Positions 11,852-24,428 of a stretch of 64,000 nucleotides of DNA are shown here, one piece after another. Position numbers and translations under genes: made by a program. Source of the DNA: Sander lucioperca (Eukaryota > Chordata > Actinopteri > Perciformes > Percidae); assembly GCF_008315115.2 (NCBI RefSeq), contig NC_050185.1, forward strand, positions 15,071,501-15,135,500, read 5' to 3'. Below the pieces are notes generated by a model. It did not search any database and was not told the DNA's origin. It saw nothing but the letters and a program-made list of their open reading frames with translations. Position 1 is the first letter of the stretch. Every line of letters begins with the position of its first letter.

Positions 11852-13019
11852 CTGTGGAGGAAGAAAAAGCACAAAGTGTCTTAGCATTGTGGTTATTTCA
11901 GAAGGAATGAGTAGTTCAGCATGTTGTGGCCACATTTGTACTGCACACAAGGGGGGGCAGGGGTATTTGAACAAAAAACAACATTGTGATTGACACATTT
12001 TACTTTTGTAGCATTCACCTTGGTTTAGCTTTTTAAACATTGCAAGTATATCAAATACAAAGTCGAGGGAAGCTACTTTGGAAAAATGATTCACTGCTTA
12101 TGTAGTTTTTATTTGAAGTAACTTGTGAGAGTATCACTTTCACAGACGTAGTACTGATAGGGCTCGTGCTTCCGAGCGTGTTGTCAAAAAGTGATTCAAA
12201 AATGGTGTAAGACTCTTTTTTATTCTTCAGCAAATCTTATATACGTCAAGCATGTTTTCTTTAGTAAGTGGCATTAGTTAGTGCACAAGATGAACAAATG
12301 GTTCTTTTTTATTTACACTAACAAAGATGAAACATTAAAAAAGCAACTCTTTTTACTGTATGTATCTATGCATTTGTATGTAAATTGGTAGCATAACTGA
12401 AAAATCATGCTACTAGTTTGCACTACAAAGTAATTTACTATGCAACCTGAGCATGCATCTTAAAGGCATAATGCACACTTTCATAGATTGTACTAATTGC
12501 AGAAAAAAAGTAAACTAATTACATTCAAGGTTAATTAACAGGTCTTTTAATACAATGACAAGTTAATGTTGAGATAAATGCTAGTTGCCTGATGCTACTT
12601 CAGCAGTATTGTTATTATAAGAGGTGTCAAAAGCCCACACATTGTTTTATATTTTATTTATTTCTGTCACTTTAAGTCAATATTTCACATTGTGACCCTC
12701 TACAGTACAGTATCTGCAGACCTTTACTGATGCACCTTGGCCCCAGTCACGCTAAATTACAGTTTGGAGAAAAGAGATTCAGTAGCCATGACAACAGCAG
12801 TTACCAATCAGTATCACTCCACTTGAATTCAAATTGACACTCAGTTTGCATCTTAACCAAATTACTGAATGTAAGCAGCAATAATTCAAATACAGTGTCA
12901 TGTAGATGGACAACTGTGTACAAATTGATGGTAGGCTGCAAAACAAGTAATGTTCTGTCTCCTTATCCTCCTCACTTATTCGCTTTGGGAAAATATCAGA
13001 ATAAAATTACAACTCGGTG

Positions 13020-13213
13020 GCCGGGTTAGCTCAGTTGGTAGAGCGGGCACACATATGTAGAGGTTTGCTCCTCGACGCAGCGGCCACGGGTTCCACTCCA
13101 ACCTGTGGCCCTTTGCTGCATATCATTCCCCTCTCTCTCCCTTTCATGTCTTCATCTGTCCTGTGAAAATAAAGGCCTAAAAAAATGCCCAAAAAATAAT
13201 CTTAAAAAAAAAA
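13020..13213 (+). mobile_element. tRNA-derived SINE with 17-bp target-site duplication
   Basis: The head reads GCCGGGTTAGCTCAGTTGG followed by TAGAGCGGGC, an RNA polymerase III A-box region resembling a tRNA. A degenerate B box (GGGTTCCACTCC) lies at about 13088-13099. The body contains GTGGCCCTTTGCTGCAT, a CTCTCTCCCTTTCATGTC phrase and a TGTCCTGTGAAAATAAAGGC tail ending in poly(A). The 17-bp sequence AAAATTACAACTCGGTG flanks both sides (13003-13019 and 13214-13230), which is the hallmark of LINE-mediated insertion. The identical duplication suggests a fairly young insertion. Confidence 0.92.
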
Positions 13214-14599
13214 AAAATTACAACTCGGTGTAATTACATGCCAGAAGGGTTTCATTACAAAACCTTGCACATGTAAACACAGTATGAAAAAGAAAATTAT
13301 CTCAAATGAATCAGTCATGACTCAACGCATTATCATTTTGTAAGTAAATGTCTTAAGGTCTAATCTAAAAAAAAAATCAACTGTCATTCGACCATAAGGA
13401 GAGTGGGCGTCCATACTTAAATTGTTGGATCGGAACAGGACTCATTATTTAACACATCATTTCTTAATGTAATACAATTAGGGATATAAAAATTCCAGAA
13501 ACTGTGATAGGCTATGTGCAAATTAAACTCACTATTCAGCAGCACAGGCATACTGCAGTAAAAGTTCATGGCAGAACAACTCTACTCAACTACCCACAGC
13601 TGTCTGTCCACAGCTGCAGTTACTGCACTGGTGTTTCTCTCCACCATTAGCTGACCCTTGTGAGTCAGTAAGGACATTTCAATCCGTCCACAACCCAACG
13701 CAGAAGGGAGGAACGTGTCATCTTAGGTAAACCGCCCCAAAACGCTCAGTTCCACTGAGCTGTAAAAGCGGAGTTGCATGTAACCGACCCCTGACAATAC
13801 TAGCATCTGTAAAGCATTTATCCCTCTCCAACTTACATGATTAGGGAAGAGGTTTGGGATGAGATGATTTAGAGAGCGGGTACAGGATATGATTAGGAGG
13901 AGGACTACACATTTCTGAAAAAGAAAAAAAAAAAGAAATCAGGAATCACAAGGAGTTACAGACTGTAGTGTGCCTTTCATGTTAGAGGAGCTGCTTCCTG
14001 TGAGAGCCTCTCTCGGCAGACTCAGCCCCGGCAGCAGATTCAGTTCTACCTCTATCAAGGCTGCGATGCTAATGAGCGTGGCGACACTCCTCCCTAACGC
14101 TGCATTGGGAGTCTCAGCCAGAGTGCATCCTTAGCCACACGCTAACCACTTGTCCCTCCCTGTTACCAACCATGCTGTTTGTCTCATTCAGCATGTCAGC
14201 TTAATGCCCAGTCATGCTTGCCCTGCCCGTCTAAATGCTAAGCAGATTGACGAACACACTGACACGGATGCTAACTGGCTACTCATAAAGCCGTGTTGGA
14301 CCTGTCTTGCTCCAACCCCTCATCGTCGTCCTATCTCCGTTTGTGGATGAATACACTAGTGGTGAACTCCACAGGGAGGGGATAAGGGCTTGAGAAATAG
14401 GCTCAGTGTAAGGGAGCTTCACGCAAGGCTGCCACTTGAAACAAAAAAGGGCTGGGAAACAAGGCCCCAGGGCACTCGACGAACAAAGTACTAATGCCAT
14501 TTACTCCAATGAGCCAGTATCTCTGCAGCATACCATCAGTCCTGGAGGTAAGTAGGGAAACACCCGTAATTAATGATCTTCAAGCAGCTACTGCAACGG

Positions 14600-14600
<1 letters not shown>

Positions 14601-14643
<43 letters not shown>

Positions 14644-14660
14644 AAACACACACACAAACA
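14601..14660. repeat. (CA)n microsatellite, interrupted
   Basis: About 17 pure CA units followed by CAAACA-type interruptions up to about 14660. Confidence 0.95.
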
Positions 14661-15172
14661 TACACTTGTTCTTTATGCAGACAACACTAAGCTCACAGCG
14701 ACAAAAGCAAATAACCCTCTCTTTAAGCATGCATAATGAGCGCCATAATGTTCTCACATATCCTTGTATAGCTAAGACCTCAGCTGAGATCACTTGGCCC
14801 AAAGCATAAAAGTAAAATAACTGTCATTACTACATAATTTCCTGTTTGCTTAGTTTTCATGAGAGCCACTTCATACTGACAGTAACTACTCATATATTCA
14901 GAACAGAAATGACATTAATGCCCTGGGACTTGGGGTTGCACAAAGTGAGATGTCAACGCGCTGACAGGTTTGAGATAAAAGATGTCCATGGGTGATAAAC
15001 AAAGCTTTGAACACATCATAGCAGGCCAGACACAGCTGGGTAAAAACCTTAACATCATAACTGTATCCCATACAAGTTCATTATGGGGACAATGATTCTG
15101 TTTTATATATTGGAAATGTTATGGTGTAATGGAAATGTCTTTTAATTGTTAAGTCTGTTTGTTGGTCAATAA

Positions 15173-15958
15173 TGGCGTTTTCACACATACCTCATTTGGT
15201 CCGGACTTTCGGACTTTTTAGTTTGATCCGAACCAAAATTAGAGGTGTGAAACCTCCCCCGGACCACGGTCCGGATCAAAAGACCAAATTTTGGTCCGAC
15301 CAAAAGAGGTGGTCTCGGTCCGGACCAAACTGAACCATGGTCCGGTTCGTTTACAGTGTGAAAGCATTTTTTGGATGGTTTGGACTTTCGGACCAAATAC
15401 AAGAAGCTCTGGCAGGCTCTCCTTGTGTTACAAGACCGGGGAATAGCTCCTTTAAGGAATAGCTCGGTGCTTAGTGTGTAGGCTACATGAGAGACAGTGA
15501 CGGTGAATGCGCTCAGAGCAGACAGCTGTTGGCTACCAGAGCAGAGAATACATCAGCAGTTTATTTGTTAAGTGGTAGTAAATGTACAGTGTAGGTTTCC
15601 GTTTGTCTCTGAATAAATTCTCCAGAAAGTTACAGTGTCTTGCTTCTCAACATCACAACAAAACAAAAAGAGCCGCGGCCGTATGGGAGAGCAGCAGTCA
15701 GCTGAAAAAACTCCGACACAGGGAGAGGATACGAGAGGACGGGGAAGCCCGTCTACAAACCAATCAATTATAAGTATCTGGAGACGCAGCTCACGTATGT
15801 GATGACGGCAGGACGTAGTTTTGTCACGTTTAGATCTTTAGTGTGCTTGCATAACTGCAGTGTGAAACCAAAACTTACCGGATCAAATGTATAGAATGTA
15901 ACAAAAACATGAACCTTGGTCCGGACCTTGGTTCGGACTTTCATGTGTGAAAACGCCC
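15173..15958. mobile_element. Non-autonomous TIR transposon with GGTCCGGA-rich ends
   Basis: The left terminus is TGGCGTTTTCACACATAC and the right terminus in reverse complement is GGGCGTTTTCACACATGA. TAA flanks both sides (15170-15172 and 15959-15961), a 3-bp duplication of the type made by PIF/Harbinger elements. The terminal regions hold many copies of GGTCCGGAC / GTCCGAACC motifs in both orientations. No transposase frame survives; the interior contains only short open frames. Superfamily assignment is inferred from duplication length. Confidence 0.72.
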
Positions 15959-16180
15959 TAAGAAAGTAAAGTCCAGTAGGCCTAGGTTAACCTGTTGACA
16001 GAAGAATCAACATCTATAGATTTGCCGCATATGTGCAGTTTTACTTCACAGACAGTGGTATACTCCATACTGGATTTCAAACCAATCCTTCCTCCAGGAA
16101 ATTTTCAGATCTTTGACATATAAAAGTAGACATAAAATGCTCCGCTACAAGTAAACGTCCTGTTTTTGTGATTATACTTA

Positions 16181-16540
16181 AAAGGTAACCTGTGGAGTTG
16201 TCTTGTTTACATTCAGTGTTTTCTCACCAAAACCACAACCAAAAATCCATGAGGCATTTCCTTTCTCATTTGTATTATTTAAAATTGTGCAATGTTTACA
16301 TCCATGTTTGCTTGCTGGCAGTCTTCTTCTTCACTGCCTTTGTTGGCGCATTGCTAAGTTTTTTGGTGCATTACCTTCGCCAACTTCCAATCAGGAAAAT
16401 AGCTTGAAAATGATGGCACAATGTGAATAGTGTCGCCGGTGTGCTTGTGCATCCTCATGCGCGTACACAATACAAACAAAGCCCACACGTCAGAACCCCC
16501 ATAGCCCCGCTAGTGGTCAAATACTCCACAGGGTGTCTTT
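16181..16540. mobile_element. Putative TIR MITE
   Basis: The left end AAAGGTAACCTGTGGAGT and the reverse complement of the right end, AAAGACACCCTGTGGAGT, match at 14 of 18 positions. The interior includes CATAGCCCCGCTAGTGGTC, a phrase I associate with common fish elements. I could not settle the target duplication. Confidence 0.5.
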
Positions 16541-17237
16541 ATGCAAAAGCACACAGGTATTACCAGCTAATGTACTTTTAAGTATCCACAGTAGGAGGGC
16601 ACAGTAGTTCAACCCTAAGCAGTGTGCTAAAACTACTGTTTGGGTCATCACAGACATCCTTCAACATTCTATAAAGAGTTACAGGTACATGTTTAAGGCC
16701 AATTAATCAATAATCACCTTTTCTAAATCACATTCTTCTACTCCCCCTATCCCTCCAGGGCAAAAGTTCAAGATGTCAAATGAGTGAAGTGGCCAAGTAT
16801 GTTGAGTAGCAGAGCAGAGGCCATTTGGGAGCAATGAGTTCAAATATTCTGCTGGTGGCACATTTGGATGTTAATTAGACACTTTTTTCTCATCTTATTT
16901 TTTTTCTCTTTTCTTTTGCCAGTTGGGCAATTGGCATTGGCATAACAAGCACATCTGCCACTCACCCTGATGTGAGAAGTGAAAAACAGTGCAAGAGCGC
17001 AGGGGAAAATCAATGCTAAATATTGAGTGGATGTTCACAGTCAAACTAATGCAGAGTTATTCTGAAATCACTTGTTTATTTGCTCTACAAGCACTTGTGA
17101 TTAAACGGTGTTGTTACAAATGCCGAGCAAATGTTGTCACGAACCTGTGGGTTAAGATATGAAATTTGCATAAATGTGCATCTTAAGCTGTAGTGTCACT
17201 CCCCCGCACTACGCTTCCCACCCAACCATCTGCAAGT

Positions 17238-17238
<1 letters not shown>

Positions 17239-17292
<54 letters not shown>
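17239..17292. repeat. (CA)n microsatellite
   Basis: An uninterrupted CA repeat of about 27 units. Confidence 0.97.
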
Positions 17293-17293
<1 letters not shown>

Positions 17294-17522
17294 CTTCCTG
17301 ATAAGTGGAGGAGCTACAGGCTAGGAGCGAAGTCTCAGATGTGCCTCTCTTTCATTCATTATCTCATTTCCATAACAGTGACATCATGTCCCCCTCTGCA
17401 GAAACACACAACAGGGAAAGAAAAGGTATAGGGGAGGAGAACAAGAGACTGCCTCAGTCTGCACATTCAATTGTGCATGTTAGACTGTTAGTTTAGTACT
17501 CTTTCTTCATCTGTAGTCTGTG

Positions 17523-17524
<2 letters not shown>

Positions 17525-17613
<89 letters not shown>
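17525..17613. repeat. (TG)n microsatellite
   Basis: An uninterrupted TG repeat of about 44 units, one of the two longest dinucleotide tracts in the window. It lies 230 bp from the complementary CA tract at 17239-17292. Confidence 0.97.
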
Positions 17614-17614
<1 letters not shown>

Positions 17615-19938
17615 GAATAAGCAGCTCCCACTGGAGTGACTAGCCTTCCTTGGCCTCAGTTGGGGAAGATGGCTTTATCCACTAACGCCAATGGAGATTA
17701 AATTGGATTTGGCTAAAAGCAGCCTTGTCACCATGATTGTGGAGTGCCTGGGTGGCAGAGGGGGTTCTTGGCAATGGTAGAGACTCTAAATTTGACAAAC
17801 AAATGAATGTTGAGAAAAAAACTCCAACAGCTGGGGCTCGTTGTCGCTGTGGGCTAAATGTCCTCAGACCAACCCCTCAGGACCACTAACCATTTCCTGC
17901 TAGTTTTCTGGCTCCGTAGTCTCCTTCTTGGAATAGGAGAGCCAGATATTGACAAAAAGGGGAAAGTGAGAAACGGAAAGAGAAAAACATATGCAATATG
18001 CATACCGTAACAGTTTAAAAAAATAATTGTTTTTGTTATCGCACCAAAGTAATTATCGATTCGGCTCCAAGACTACTGAAAATAAACTTCTAGTTGGTCA
18101 TAAAGGGACTGTGAGGGAGAAGTCATTTTCAGCTGTATGATAAAACTGCACAATGCCAACATAAAAAAGCTTAGTGATAACACAAAAACAAGTTCAGCAT
18201 TATTAAGCTGCTCAAACAATGACAACAGAGTCATATTAGATGTTGCCAAGATTATTTTGAGAGTTTTGAAAAAATATTGATGACCCAACGCCTCACTTAG
18301 AAGCTTTTGATGAGTGATAATGAACACACTTTTAACAGTTTGACCCAATAAAAACAGACTTCTGTCCTAGGTCGTTGCTGTTAACAACACTTGTCTTTCT
18401 GTGGTCTGACTCACTAGGATTTCATATCTTTCTGTATTTAGTCTTGCATGCTGAAACGTACTGTTAGAGGAGTCACGAAGCAAGAAGTATATTGACTCAG
18501 TAATGTTAGTTACTCAATAATATCTGAAGTTTGCTAACATTAGCTACCATAAGCTACTGGTCATACCAGACCAAGAAAGGCTGTAGCAGCAAAAACCCCA
18601 GAGTATATTAAAATGAGCATAGATACGTTGTATTGCTTTTGAGTTTTACTTTTTTCAGAAAGAATTTTTGGCTACTTGGGGGCAGTGGGACAAGCTTTAA
18701 ACACAACATTGACATATTAGCATCTTAAAAAGTTGTTGTTGTTTGGTGCTAACAAGACAGCATACAGTGGGTTTCTCAGAACTTGTTCTATGAAGTTAGC
18801 TGCCTGCTGCTGCTGGGACAAGGTGACCTAACCTAAACAGTACAGTTGCAGGTCATAAAACCAAATAATGAGCTGTAAGATTTTGTGTCTGTCACTACAA
18901 GTGACTCCTTTCACATTACCCGTAGTAATTTGATCCATTGTTAATATAAAAATATTGATGAGTGCAGCTTTGAGATTGAAAGTGGCATAATGTATGGCCC
19001 AACCGAAATCTACCATGAGGTTATGGCAATCCTACAGTACATCTATAGCAAACACATAGTAGGTATTACAGAACTAAATTGATATTTTCTTCCCCCTTTC
19101 GTATCCCAGTCGAGCAGACTCGCCCATATTAAATGAGAACATGAGAAATGTTGTGGTTTTAAACAGTACTGGCTGTGTTTTCTCAGGTGATGCAGAGCAC
19201 TGCCATTGGTTATATCAGTGTGAAGTCAATGGAGTTTAACTTCGAGATAGGGCATACATGGTCCATTGCCAAAGTTGTAACATAATAAATTATGTTCCAT
19301 GCTTTCCCCATGCCTTACATTTTAGAAAGTGGAAGCTTGCACTACACCTGGCCCTTCCTGTGGTATAATTGAGAAGCAACTCATCCATGGGGTCATCCAT
19401 GTGTGTAGGGCCTAGAAATGGTTTACCAGCAGCACATGCATATTATTACATCAGGGGTTGTCAGAGCGTATTGATTGCACACTATAATGCACTTGAATGC
19501 ACTTCTCGGCCTACACTGTTATTGTAAATGAGACTCTGTATAGATCCGGCTTCACACTATCAGCACAGATCATCTATCACACGGTACTGTGGGCTGGAAA
19601 AAACACACACATTCATATGAGACTGCAGCATCACAGAAAACACAACATGTTTGTCCAGTTAAGCAGAAAATTACAATCAAGAGAGACGTGTCAGGTGGTC
19701 TTTTTGTGGCACAAAGGGACAAACTTAAACTTACAGTTATAAATTGGGTACTTGAGTCGAGGCGGCTCATTAATGCAGCAGACGGTTTGTTTGTCTGATT
19801 ATTCAACGGACAAGGAGCACCGTAAGAGCACAAAACAAATGATGCACAGCTGTGGCTCTTAGAGGTGCTATTTATAGGAAACAGACATTGCACACACAAT
19901 CATAAAAACACATACCCATGCGTGCACCCGTTCACTCA

Positions 19939-19940
<2 letters not shown>

Positions 19941-19979
<39 letters not shown>
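19941..19979. repeat. (CA)n microsatellite
   Basis: About 19 uninterrupted CA units after CACTCACT. Confidence 0.97.
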
Positions 19980-19981
<2 letters not shown>

Positions 19982-20689
19982 TGTTACTCTAAAAATTAGG
20001 CCAGTGTGAACCTGCCAAAGCCCTGCTGAGATGGAGAGAGAGTAGAGAGAGATGACTGTGGAGGGTGAAGGTGGGGAGATATAGAGGACAGATTCATTTT
20101 TGCTCCCACAGTATGCCACTCCACAGCAGGAGGTTATGGAGCTTGACTGCATACAGCTGTATCCATTATGTTCATGCAAGCTTTATGTCATGCAAACCAT
20201 CTTGAGGAAATGACAGGAACAAGCATGGTTTCATCTGATGCATTAGTCAGTTTTTACTCCAAACCAAACGTGTGAATTTAACAGCACAGAATATCAGATG
20301 CACATTGGTGTTTGGCTTGCAGCAGTGCTGTGACTGTGTTGTCTCTGTCCATGGTGCTGAAGCATACAGCAGCTGTCATACAGGGAGAAGCCCACTGCAA
20401 AAACACAGCTATGCCAGCTGCCTACACCCAATGTAAGCATCAAACCAACCAAACAGGCATACATTACCTAAAGTAAAACTGATGGGTTATTCTACCACAG
20501 CAGATGCATACTTATGACTCAATGCACAAAACCACCATCTTGGATTCACTGCCCCTGGGTTATTTTAAACGTACCACCAGCAGTTTGAGCATACAGTATA
20601 ACCTTATAAGATTTAATTCCCAACATTTTTGGTATGAGTTCTACTACAGAATGAGTAGTTGTACTGCAATACAAGATTCCAAGTGGTGC

Positions 20690-20880
20690 TGAAACAATAG
20701 GTTTGTCAATAAACAGATAATTAATCAGGACCAATTTTAATAATTAGTTAATTGATCAAGTCAAAATTGAAATGCAACATTCCAAACATTTGCTGTACAT
20801 TTTTTAAAAGATGAACTAATTAATTTATTAATAGAGAAAATTATTTGCAGATGTATTTATGATAAATATGTCGCATAGCC
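20690..20880. repeat. Diverged 'cgattaat' dispersed repeat fragment
   Basis: The stretch starts at GCTGAAACAATAGG and carries repeated AATTAATCA / TTAATTGATCA phrases like those at 6590-7550 and 30840-31070. Old and fragmentary. Confidence 0.4.
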
Positions 20881-21179
20881 TGTTTGAGTATGTTGATGGT
20901 AAATCTGAAGCCAGAATTTGAAAATACAGCCCTCCCCCTGCAGCTCTCCCCTCTCTGTCCTAAGCCCTTCCCACCAGATGAGCACAGGCATGCACGCATT
21001 TCCTACAGTAACCTGTCTCAGTACTCGTCATTCATTTTAATTATCCCGATTGTAACTGGGATCCCGATGCCATTATAGCGGAAATCCAACATGAATTTCC
21101 ACTTTTTGATAAGTCTGTCTTTCTTTTTTTGGCTGCTTTGCAGTGTAGGTAGGTTTTGCTAATGCTGGAATAGCATCTT

Positions 21180-21340
21180 TTTCTGTAGGAGTTTCCACCA
21201 TTAAATCAGGCTTTCACCATGCACGGGCATCTGCATTTGTAGAACAGCCAATAGGAACGCCCTCTCTCTGAAATGACCTGTGATTGGCCAGTCTCCCGTC
21301 ACAGGCTACATTTTCTAAAGAGCCAAGAAGTCTTGTTTTC
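21180..21340 (+). mobile_element. Internal fragment of a common fish DNA element
   Basis: The segment containing GCCAATAGGAACGCC, GAAATGACCTGTGATTGGCC and CTCCCGTCACAGGCTA is one I recognise as the interior of a high-copy percomorph transposon. Its ends are not evident here. Identification is from memory. Confidence 0.4.
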
Positions 21341-21713
21341 TCTCTTGAATTTGAAATATAATATGCTAAAGATTATTATACAATTTTGTGCTAAATGACG
21401 GCAAAAAAAGGTTTATACATTATAATCAAATATGGCGCAAGTAACAAAGGCAGACAGCAACACACAGTTTAGGGAAAAAAATCTGCCAAGTTTGCCTTAA
21501 AATGTGTCGTAAAAACAGGAAAGAGGAGGGAATGTAAAGTCTGTTTAATTCTGAATTGCTCGTTTACTTCTGGAATGGGCAGAGATTTCAGGAGCTGCAT
21601 CATTAAACATACATTTAACAGTGGAAACAGAAAGCTTAAGTAGTAATAAAACCTCTGTACTATCATCTGACCTAATGCCTATGTCAATTTAAGGCGCAGG
21701 CGTGTGTTATAAG

Positions 21714-22760
21714 TAGGGATACACCGAATCCAGGGTTCGGGTTCGGATTCGGCCAAATATTGGGATGACGTGGTTCGTTTCGGCTGAACCTTAGAATTTT
21801 TTTCCACCGAATCCTACGCTTGTACTTCGCACGCTACGCTGGTCGACGTAATGTAGGTGGACTGTTCAATGCAGTAAGCTGTGAGAAAGTGAAACTGGAA
21901 AATGGAACTCCAAAAGAAAGCGACCCAAGCTGAGCCACACGCCCAACCGCCTCAATGCTGATCTGTCCCGTGGCGGCAAGGACCCCAAACAACACACTAC
22001 ATCGTCGCTGCCAAAACACCTGCGCATGAAACATCCGAAAGAATACGAGCCGCGCATGAAGGAATCTACAGACAGCAGCCAAAACGCAGCAAGCCCAGGT
22101 ACGGCAAAGGAAGGACAGTCACAGCTAAAAACTTGTGTTAACCAGACAGCCTCTCCCGGGCTGTCAGCCGTTCTCTCGGAGTCTCCCTACGGTGGGAGCA
22201 GAGCGACTGCTGCTCGTTAGCTTTCTAATTTCACCCACCCAACATGCCTTCATCATACACTGGTTAGCGAAAATTTGCCAAACAAAATTGTCACTCATCT
22301 GGCGATAGAGATGTGCTTTCCTACGATGTGAAAAGAGCGTGTGAATTCAACATTAAGTTGTTACATTTAAGGTATTTTATTGTGTAACCTCTCAGTTGAA
22401 GGTAAGAAGTTACAGTAAACATAGAGCTTTTATTGTGACGGGAAAAACGGAAGTGCATAAAGTGTTGTATTTTCTGACGGATGACTGTGTTGGGGTGGAA
22501 TAAAGTGAGACGTGCAGTGCCGTCTTGGTTCCGGCATTGGAAGCCCTTGTCTTTATTTTAAAGCCAAACCTGAGTCTAGACGATATAAGAAACCCTTGGT
22601 TACACATTTAACTATTTTAGAGGTTGTGGATGTTGTTTACTTCATTAATGTGTTTACTGTATTAATGGACTGAGGATGAGAGTAGGAATCGGTTCGGTTT
22701 CGGCAGAATCTTAACCAGTGGATTCGGTATTTGGAAGAATCTGGATTCGGTGCATCCCTA
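21714..22760. mobile_element. hAT-like non-autonomous transposon with perfect 8-bp target duplication
   Basis: The element starts TAGGGATACACCGAATCC and ends, in reverse complement, TAGGGATGCACCGAATCC, giving terminal inverted repeats with a single mismatch in 18. The 8-bp sequence GTTATAAG stands directly outside both ends (21706-21713 and 22761-22768). Eight-base duplications and TAGGGATGCACCGA-type termini are typical of the hAT superfamily. Subterminal regions are rich in TTCGG/CCGAA motifs. The 1047-bp body has only short frames (the largest about 82 codons, on the minus strand at 21834-22082), so no transposase is encoded and mobilisation would have needed a partner in trans. Confidence 0.88.
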
Positions 22761-23540
22761 GTTATAAGCCCATTAAACTGACCATGACCAGACATCATTG
22801 AACACATCCTTGGCTCGTGTAAGCCAGTACAAGTTTATGAGTAATACACGTACAGGCCTTTACGAGTACATGCAGGTAAATTTAGAATCTCATTAAAAAA
22901 AGACCTCGACAGTAAAGCAGCGCCTGCTAGCTCATGGTATTGTTAAGAAAGGTCATCAAGCTGAGGTGTGAAACTATACTTTGCCTACCAACAATGCTAA
23001 AACACTCAACAAACACTCGCTGACAGAGTATCACTGTATGACAGCCAGAGTTTCACAGTGTTACAGTTAGGTAAGCCTTCGTGGATTTGTCCTATCCCAT
23101 TCTACCAGTCTCTCCATTCACGATGCAACATTGGCACAGTGGGGATGTTGTGGCAGTTTGATTTCCCTAAACAACACTAATCGGACATCTGTAGGGAAGG
23201 ATAAAGCCCAGATTGGCTGTAACCATGCAGCAGTTCTCTGTCGATAGGCCCTCTGGCCAACACTCACACGATTGGCTGATGCAAGGCACCAGCTTTCTTT
23301 ATGGTTGGCTAGTAGCAAGCCAGCAATAGCTCACTGAGGATAGAGTATCTGGCAACCCTCTGAAGATTGGGTGCTTCCCGCCAAGAAACTGTCTGATGAT
23401 TGGCTGTGGTGACTTCAGAGTGAACTGATTGTCCTATCAATGCTCACAGTGCAGGCTGGCTGACAGTGCTGCCTGCTGGCTGGCTTTGCAATATGCAGCT
23501 ATCCATAACACCTCCAGGGGGCATATCTCCATGTCTTTCA

Positions 23541-23552
23541 GTGTGTGTGTGT

Positions 23553-23611
<59 letters not shown>
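23541..23611. repeat. (GT)n microsatellite
   Basis: About 35 GT units with one TATG interruption near 23557. Confidence 0.97.
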
Positions 23612-23613
<2 letters not shown>

Positions 23614-24428
23614 ACTGTATACCATCCATAACTTTCCCATTGGGGAGGTGAGCAGCTAAGCCCTGCCAGCAGGCTCTAACACCTCATTATTTTAAGCCAG
23701 GCAGGAAATGGGTTTTAGAGATCTCTCACTGAGCGATTCTCTTGGAAACGAGGGCTACAGGTCTTTCATATCAGCAGCACAGACCTGGAAAATGCCTTTT
23801 TAGTTTAAGTTAACTACACTGAAGCACTTCACCAAAAACTCAAACCACCTGACTAGGCACGTACTGTAATATCACAAACTGTTGCAGTCCTGTGCAAATT
23901 AATTTGGGTCTGAGAGTTTTTGAGATTTAGTCTAATGGATTTGAATATTTCCACTGAGTCTTGTTAACTGAAGGGTGCTTATTCCATGTGATGCTGAATA
24001 CAGCTCAGCAAAATGATGAAGATGAAAAATAGCAGCGCCTAAAGCCTCGTTAGGGGATTTTCTACATGTGGGTGAAAAATATAAGTAAGTTAGCTCTATA
24101 CACTGACTGGGGCATTTAAAGGAGGAGGTAATGGAAGCCGAGGAGATGAAGAAAATTTAGAGACAGAAGAAAAAAAAAATAAATCAGTGTGAAATTATTC
24201 TTCCACGAAGACACGACTGGTATGAATTGTGTTTTGTATTCACACATCATCATGTATTTTGACACATTCAAATCAAAAAGTAACAAAAATTTCAAAAATA
24301 GGTATACTAACTTAGATCATAATTCCTGAAATCATCCTTGAAAGATCAGTTAAACAAGAAAATAAGCAAGCTGATTTCACATGACTTTAGGGTGTAATTT
24401 CTCAGGACTGGAAGAGCCACTCCATTTA

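Noticed and set aside
13020..13092. tRNA gene from the TAGCTCAGTTGGTAGAGC head
   Set aside because: It is the promoter-bearing head of a SINE: the body, A-rich tail and 17-bp target duplication follow, and no complete cloverleaf with a proper acceptor stem is present.
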